DNA of 64,000 bases, taken from the NCBI GenBank assembly GCA_021648745.1, contig JAKISE010000004.1, positions 4,607 through 68,606 of the forward strand, read 5' to 3'. The translations under genes were made by a program, and so were the position numbers. Origin of the DNA: Cyclobacteriaceae bacterium (GTDB lineage: Bacteria > Bacteroidota > Bacteroidia > Cytophagales > Cyclobacteriaceae). Below are positions 60,994-64,000 of the stretch, piece after piece. The notes under the pieces are model-generated. The model had not been told where the DNA came from and searched no databases. It was given only the letters and a program-made list of their open reading frames with translations. The stretch's first letter is position 1, and each line of letters starts with the position of its first letter.

Positions 60994-63900
60994 ATGAAAA
61001 CAAAATTACTACGAATCGTATCAATGGTAATCAATGGAATTTTGATTGGAGCATTGCTTCAACCATTTTTTCTAAGTATTACATTGGCGTCAAGCTTAGG
61101 CGCGCTTTCGGAACAAACTGAAGTCATTACAATCACAGGAAGAGTGATATCTGAAGATGACAACGGGCCCCTTCCTGGAGTTAATATTATTTTAAAAGGC
61201 ACCAGAACAGGATCCGTGACAGATGTTGATGGCAAATACAAAATAGAAGTTCCAGATGAAAATGCTGTATTAGTGTATAGTTCTATTGGATTTGCAACTC
61301 AAGAAATAACTGTTGGAAATAGAAGTACGATAGATGTGACTTTGGCTTCTGATATCCAAGCCTTAAACGAAATTGTTGTTGTTGGTTATGGTAGCCAAGA
61401 AAAAAAGGATGTGACTGGAGCTATTGGTTCCGTGTCAACCGAAGATTTTGCTGCTCAACCAGTCACGAGAATTGATCAGGCTTTGCAAGGAAGAGTAGCT
61501 GGTGTTACGGTTACAAATAGCTCAGGAGCTCCAGGAGGAACTGTTTCGATTAGAGTAAGGGGCGCCAACTCGATTACAGGCAATAACGACCCTTTATATG
61601 TGATAGATGGATTTGTTGGTGGCGACTTTAACATAGTAAACCCAGCAGATATTGAATCAATACAAGTTTTAAAGGATGCCTCTGCAACGGCAATTTATGG
61701 TAGCCGAGGGTCAAACGGTGTTGTTCTCATTACCACTAAAAGTGGCGTAAGTGGAAAATCTCAACTTACATTTACTGCTAGGTTTTCAACTTCAGAAGTA
61801 TTAAAGAAATGGGATTTAATGGATGCAGGTACCTTTGCAGAAGTAGCCAACCAGCGTGCTACGGCATTTGGTTCAACTCCGAAATTTACGGATGCTGATA
61901 TTGCTTCTTATAAGGCAAATGGTGGAACTGATTGGCAAGACGAGTTGTTTAGTAGAGCTGCAGGACAAGAATACCAATTAGATTATTCCGGTGGAAATGA
62001 TGCGGTTAAATATTTTGTTTCAGGTAATTATTATGATCAGGACGGTATTGTGCTCAATTCAGGTTATGAAAGGTTTTCTTTGAGAACCAACGTGAATGCC
62101 AAACTCTCAGATAAATTGACAGCTGACATAAGGTTAAATTTTATTAGAAGGGAAACCAATAATGTGGGTGGAGCAGGAACTATTTCTGGAGCACTGGCAG
62201 GGCCTCTAAGCTGGTCCCCTACTACACCTGTAAGAGATGCCAATGGGAATTTGACGTTGTTTGATCCAATATCATCAATTAAAGAAAACCCGGTAGAATT
62301 AGCTCTAAATGACTATATTCAGCAAAGAAGCACATTTCTTACGTATGCATCTTTAAATTATAAAATTATTGATGGACTCACCTTTGATGTCGCTGTAGGT
62401 TTTAACTATTCTAATAATCAAGGAAAGACTTTTACTCAAAACTTGCAAAATGCTATTCCAGCCGCAAGTAGGATTTCACAGGAGAGTATTTTCTTACAAA
62501 ACACGAACAATCTAACCTATACTAAGGCTATTGTTAGTCATAAATTTACAATCACTGGAGTATTGGAGCATCAGCAACGTACAGTTGATAGTTTTGGGGC
62601 AAATGCTCAAAATCTAACTTTTCCAGAGTTAAAGTACGATAATCTAACTCTGGCTGAGTCTTCAGTTGCTTTTGCCGAAAGAAGAAAGGAGTCTATACGA
62701 TCATATATTGGCAGGGTAAGTTATGAGTTTAACGATAGGTACTTAATTGCAGCATCTATCAGAAACGATGGTTCATCAAAGTTTCGGGGAGATAATCAGT
62801 CAAGTACTTTTCCATCTGTGGCTTTAGGTTGGAGGCTTTCGGAAGAAGATTTTCTTTCGGGTGGTTTTTTTGAAGACTTAAAGTTGAGAGGTAGCTGGGG
62901 ACAAACTGGTAGCCAAGGTATAGGAGTATTTGGAACAGTAACCACATTTGCAACTGATATAGGAGAGGCAGGTACATCATTTACTACAGGTACTACGTTG
63001 CCAGGCATTGTAATTGGAAACCCAGGCAATAGTAACCTTCGTTGGGAAACTACCACTCAAGTAAATGCAGGATTTGATATGCAAATTCTCAAAGGAAGAT
63101 TAGCTTTAACAATGGACTATTTTGTAAAAAATACAACGGACCTATTACTTGAGGAGCCACTTCCGAAGTATGTTGGTGGAGGAAACCTTTCTAATAATGT
63201 AGGGGAAGTTCAAAACAAAGGGATAGAGATAAGTATTGGTAGTACTATTATTGATAAAGAAAATTTTAGATGGAGTTCTAATTTTAATGTTTCATTTCTT
63301 ACAAACAGCGTTACCGACCTTGGTGATAGAGAAGAAATATTCTTCAATAGTAATGTTGGGGCTGGTTTAACAGGAACTAATGAAAGTATAATTAGACCTG
63401 GTCTTCCAATATCAAGTTACTGGGGAGTAAACTATTTAGGCACTTGGAAAACAGCAGAAGCAGTAGAAGCAGCAGTATATGGCAATGTGCCTGGAGATTC
63501 CAAATATGAAGATTTGAATAATGATGGTGTTATCGATGGAGAAGACTTCACAGTTATTGGCTCAGGAATGCCCGAGACTATTCTTGGTTGGAATAACACT
63601 TTGGAATACAAGAATTTTTCATTTAACTTGTTTTTTATGGCAATGGGTGGGTTTGACAAGTGGAATCTAGGTTATGCGCAAGCAATACTTCCAAACCCAG
63701 ATTCTTTTGAAGCGACATCTGTAGATATACTCGATCGTTGGGTTGCTGGATCAAATGAAGGCAGTAATATTCCTGCATTCAGCCCAACATCAGTGGATTT
63801 TTTCCAATCCTCAAGATGGGTAGAAAGTGGTGATTTCTTAAGATTAAAAAATGTTAGTTTGTCTTATAGATTACCTAAGGATTTAATCAAAGGTATTGAT

Positions 63901-64000
63901 GCACAGTTTAGTATTGCCGGAACTAATTTATGGACGTTGACTAACTATAAAGGCATTGATCCAGAGGCATTCTCAAATAATGGTGAAGGGGACAGATCTG
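60994..64000 (+). CDS. SusC/RagA-family TonB-dependent outer-membrane transporter (3' partial)
   Basis: The frame opens with ATG at 60994 and stays open to the edge, at least 1,002 codons. Signal peptide, then a carboxypeptidase-like domain (ITITGRVISEDDNGPLPGVN, RTGSVTDVDGKYKIEVPD), the SusC TonB-box region EIVVVGYGSQEKKDVTGAIG, the plug domain (IRVRGANSITGNNDPLYVID, VLKDASATAIYGSRGSNGVV) and beta-barrel strands. It imports a bulky ligand with an outer lipoprotein partner (SusD), which would lie beyond the window. The shared operator motif in its promoter joins it to the gntR regulon. Confidence 0.97.
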   Translation, partial: MKTKLLRIVSMVINGILIGALLQPFFLSITLASSLGALSEQTEVITITGRVISEDDNGPLPGVNIILKGTRTGSVTDVDGKYKIEVPDENAVLVYSSIGFATQEITVGNRSTIDVTLASDIQALNEIVVVGYGSQEKKDVTGAIGSVSTEDFAAQPVTRIDQALQGRVAGVTVTNSSGAPGGTVSIRVRGANSITGNNDPLYVIDGFVGGDFNIVNPADIESIQVLKDASATAIYGSRGSNGVVLITTKSGVSGKSQLTFTARFSTSEVLKKWDLMDAGTFAEVANQRATAFGSTPKFTDADIASYKANGGTDWQDELFSRAAGQEYQLDYSGGNDAVKYFVSGNYYDQDGIVLNSGYERFSLRTNVNAKLSDKLTADIRLNFIRRETNNVGGAGTISGALAGPLSWSPTTPVRDANGNLTLFDPISSIKENPVELALNDYIQQRSTFLTYASLNYKIIDGLTFDVAVGFNYSNNQGKTFTQNLQNAIPAASRISQESIFLQNTNNLTYTKAIVSHKFTITGVLEHQQRTVDSFGANAQNLTFPELKYDNLTLAESSVAFAERRKESIRSYIGRVSYEFNDRYLIAASIRNDGSSKFRGDNQSSTFPSVALGWRLSEEDFLSGGFFEDLKLRGSWGQTGSQGIGVFGTVTTFATDIGEAGTSFTTGTTLPGIVIGNPGNSNLRWETTTQVNAGFDMQILKGRLALTMDYFVKNTTDLLLEEPLPKYVGGGNLSNNVGEVQNKGIEISIGSTIIDKENFRWSSNFNVSFLTNSVTDLGDREEIFFNSNVGAGLTGTNESIIRPGLPISSYWGVNYLGTWKTAEAVEAAVYGNVPGDSKYEDLNNDGVIDGEDFTVIGSGMPETILGWNNTLEYKNFSFNLFFMAMGGFDKWNLGYAQAILPNPDSFEATSVDILDRWVAGSNEGSNIPAFSPTSVDFFQSSRWVESGDFLRLKNVSLSYRLPKDLIKGIDAQFSIAGTNLWTLTNYKGIDPEAFSNNGEGDRS

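Overview
The window is bacterial chromosome from a member of the Bacteroidota, most likely a Cytophagales-type marine or soil bacterium. Evidence seen in the sequence: A+T-rich DNA, genes with little Shine-Dalgarno signal, promoter boxes of the TTG-N19/22-TAnnTTTG kind, a SusC/RagA-type outer-membrane transporter, the bacillithiol enzyme BshC, DUF6048 and DUF6452 proteins, a tmRNA tag GESNYAMAA, and a primary-type sigma factor of 288 residues.

Region 1 (1-5.8 kb) is core: ftsY (5' end outside the window), a small glycosyltransferase plus DUF6048/DUF6452 envelope genes on the minus strand, then rimO and bshC. Region 2 (5.8-15.3 kb) is an accessory island ending next to a tRNA-Leu(CAA). It holds a DUF4143 ATPase behind a 32-bp tandem repeat, two miniature inverted-repeat elements (MITE) of family A and one of family B, a type I restriction-modification locus whose hsdM is broken by a MITE and by a 5-bp duplication, an intact hsdS, a compact sce7726 - sce7725 - HEPN/RES toxin-like operon, and two broken AlbA_2 (Schlafen-like) genes. 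No hsdR is present.

Region 3 (15.4-38.2 kb) is mostly housekeeping: SAM hydroxide adenosyltransferase, phoH, an RluA-type pseudouridine synthase, prfC, dnaK, an Nramp transporter with the 5-oxoprolinase genes pxpABC, anmK, RidA, an M16 peptidase, an O-methyltransferase, an MltD-like lytic transglycosylase, a lone receiver protein, dnaX, ssrA, the sigma factor, an ArsR regulator and a YjjG-type phosphatase. dnaX has a textbook -1 frameshift signal (A AAA AAG, 5-nt spacer, stem-loop) and would yield gamma (365 aa) and tau (about 555 aa).

Region 4 (38.2-64 kb) looks like one catabolic locus. A GntR/UTRA regulator leads a plus-strand run of 2-oxoacid dehydrogenase E1 alpha, E1 beta and E2, a class II aldolase, a CbbY-like phosphatase, a FSA/TalC-type transaldolase, a cupin, a PfkB kinase, a sugar-isomerase-like TIM barrel, a Gfo/Idh/MocA oxidoreductase and an MFS transporter. 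A minus-strand run encodes four exported proteins: a dimethylformamidase-like lipoprotein, a 14-repeat FG-GAP protein and two proteins I do not recognise. A SusC gene runs off the right edge. A 17-bp motif (ACTTTGCGTACTAAGTT and close variants) sits at the promoters of the gntR run, the exported-protein run and susC, which ties the three units into one probable regulon. The substrate cannot be read from the sequence; the enzyme set resembles, but does not match, inositol or keto-sugar catabolism. This locus and the sce7726-sce7725-RES cassette are the best candidates for undescribed biology here.
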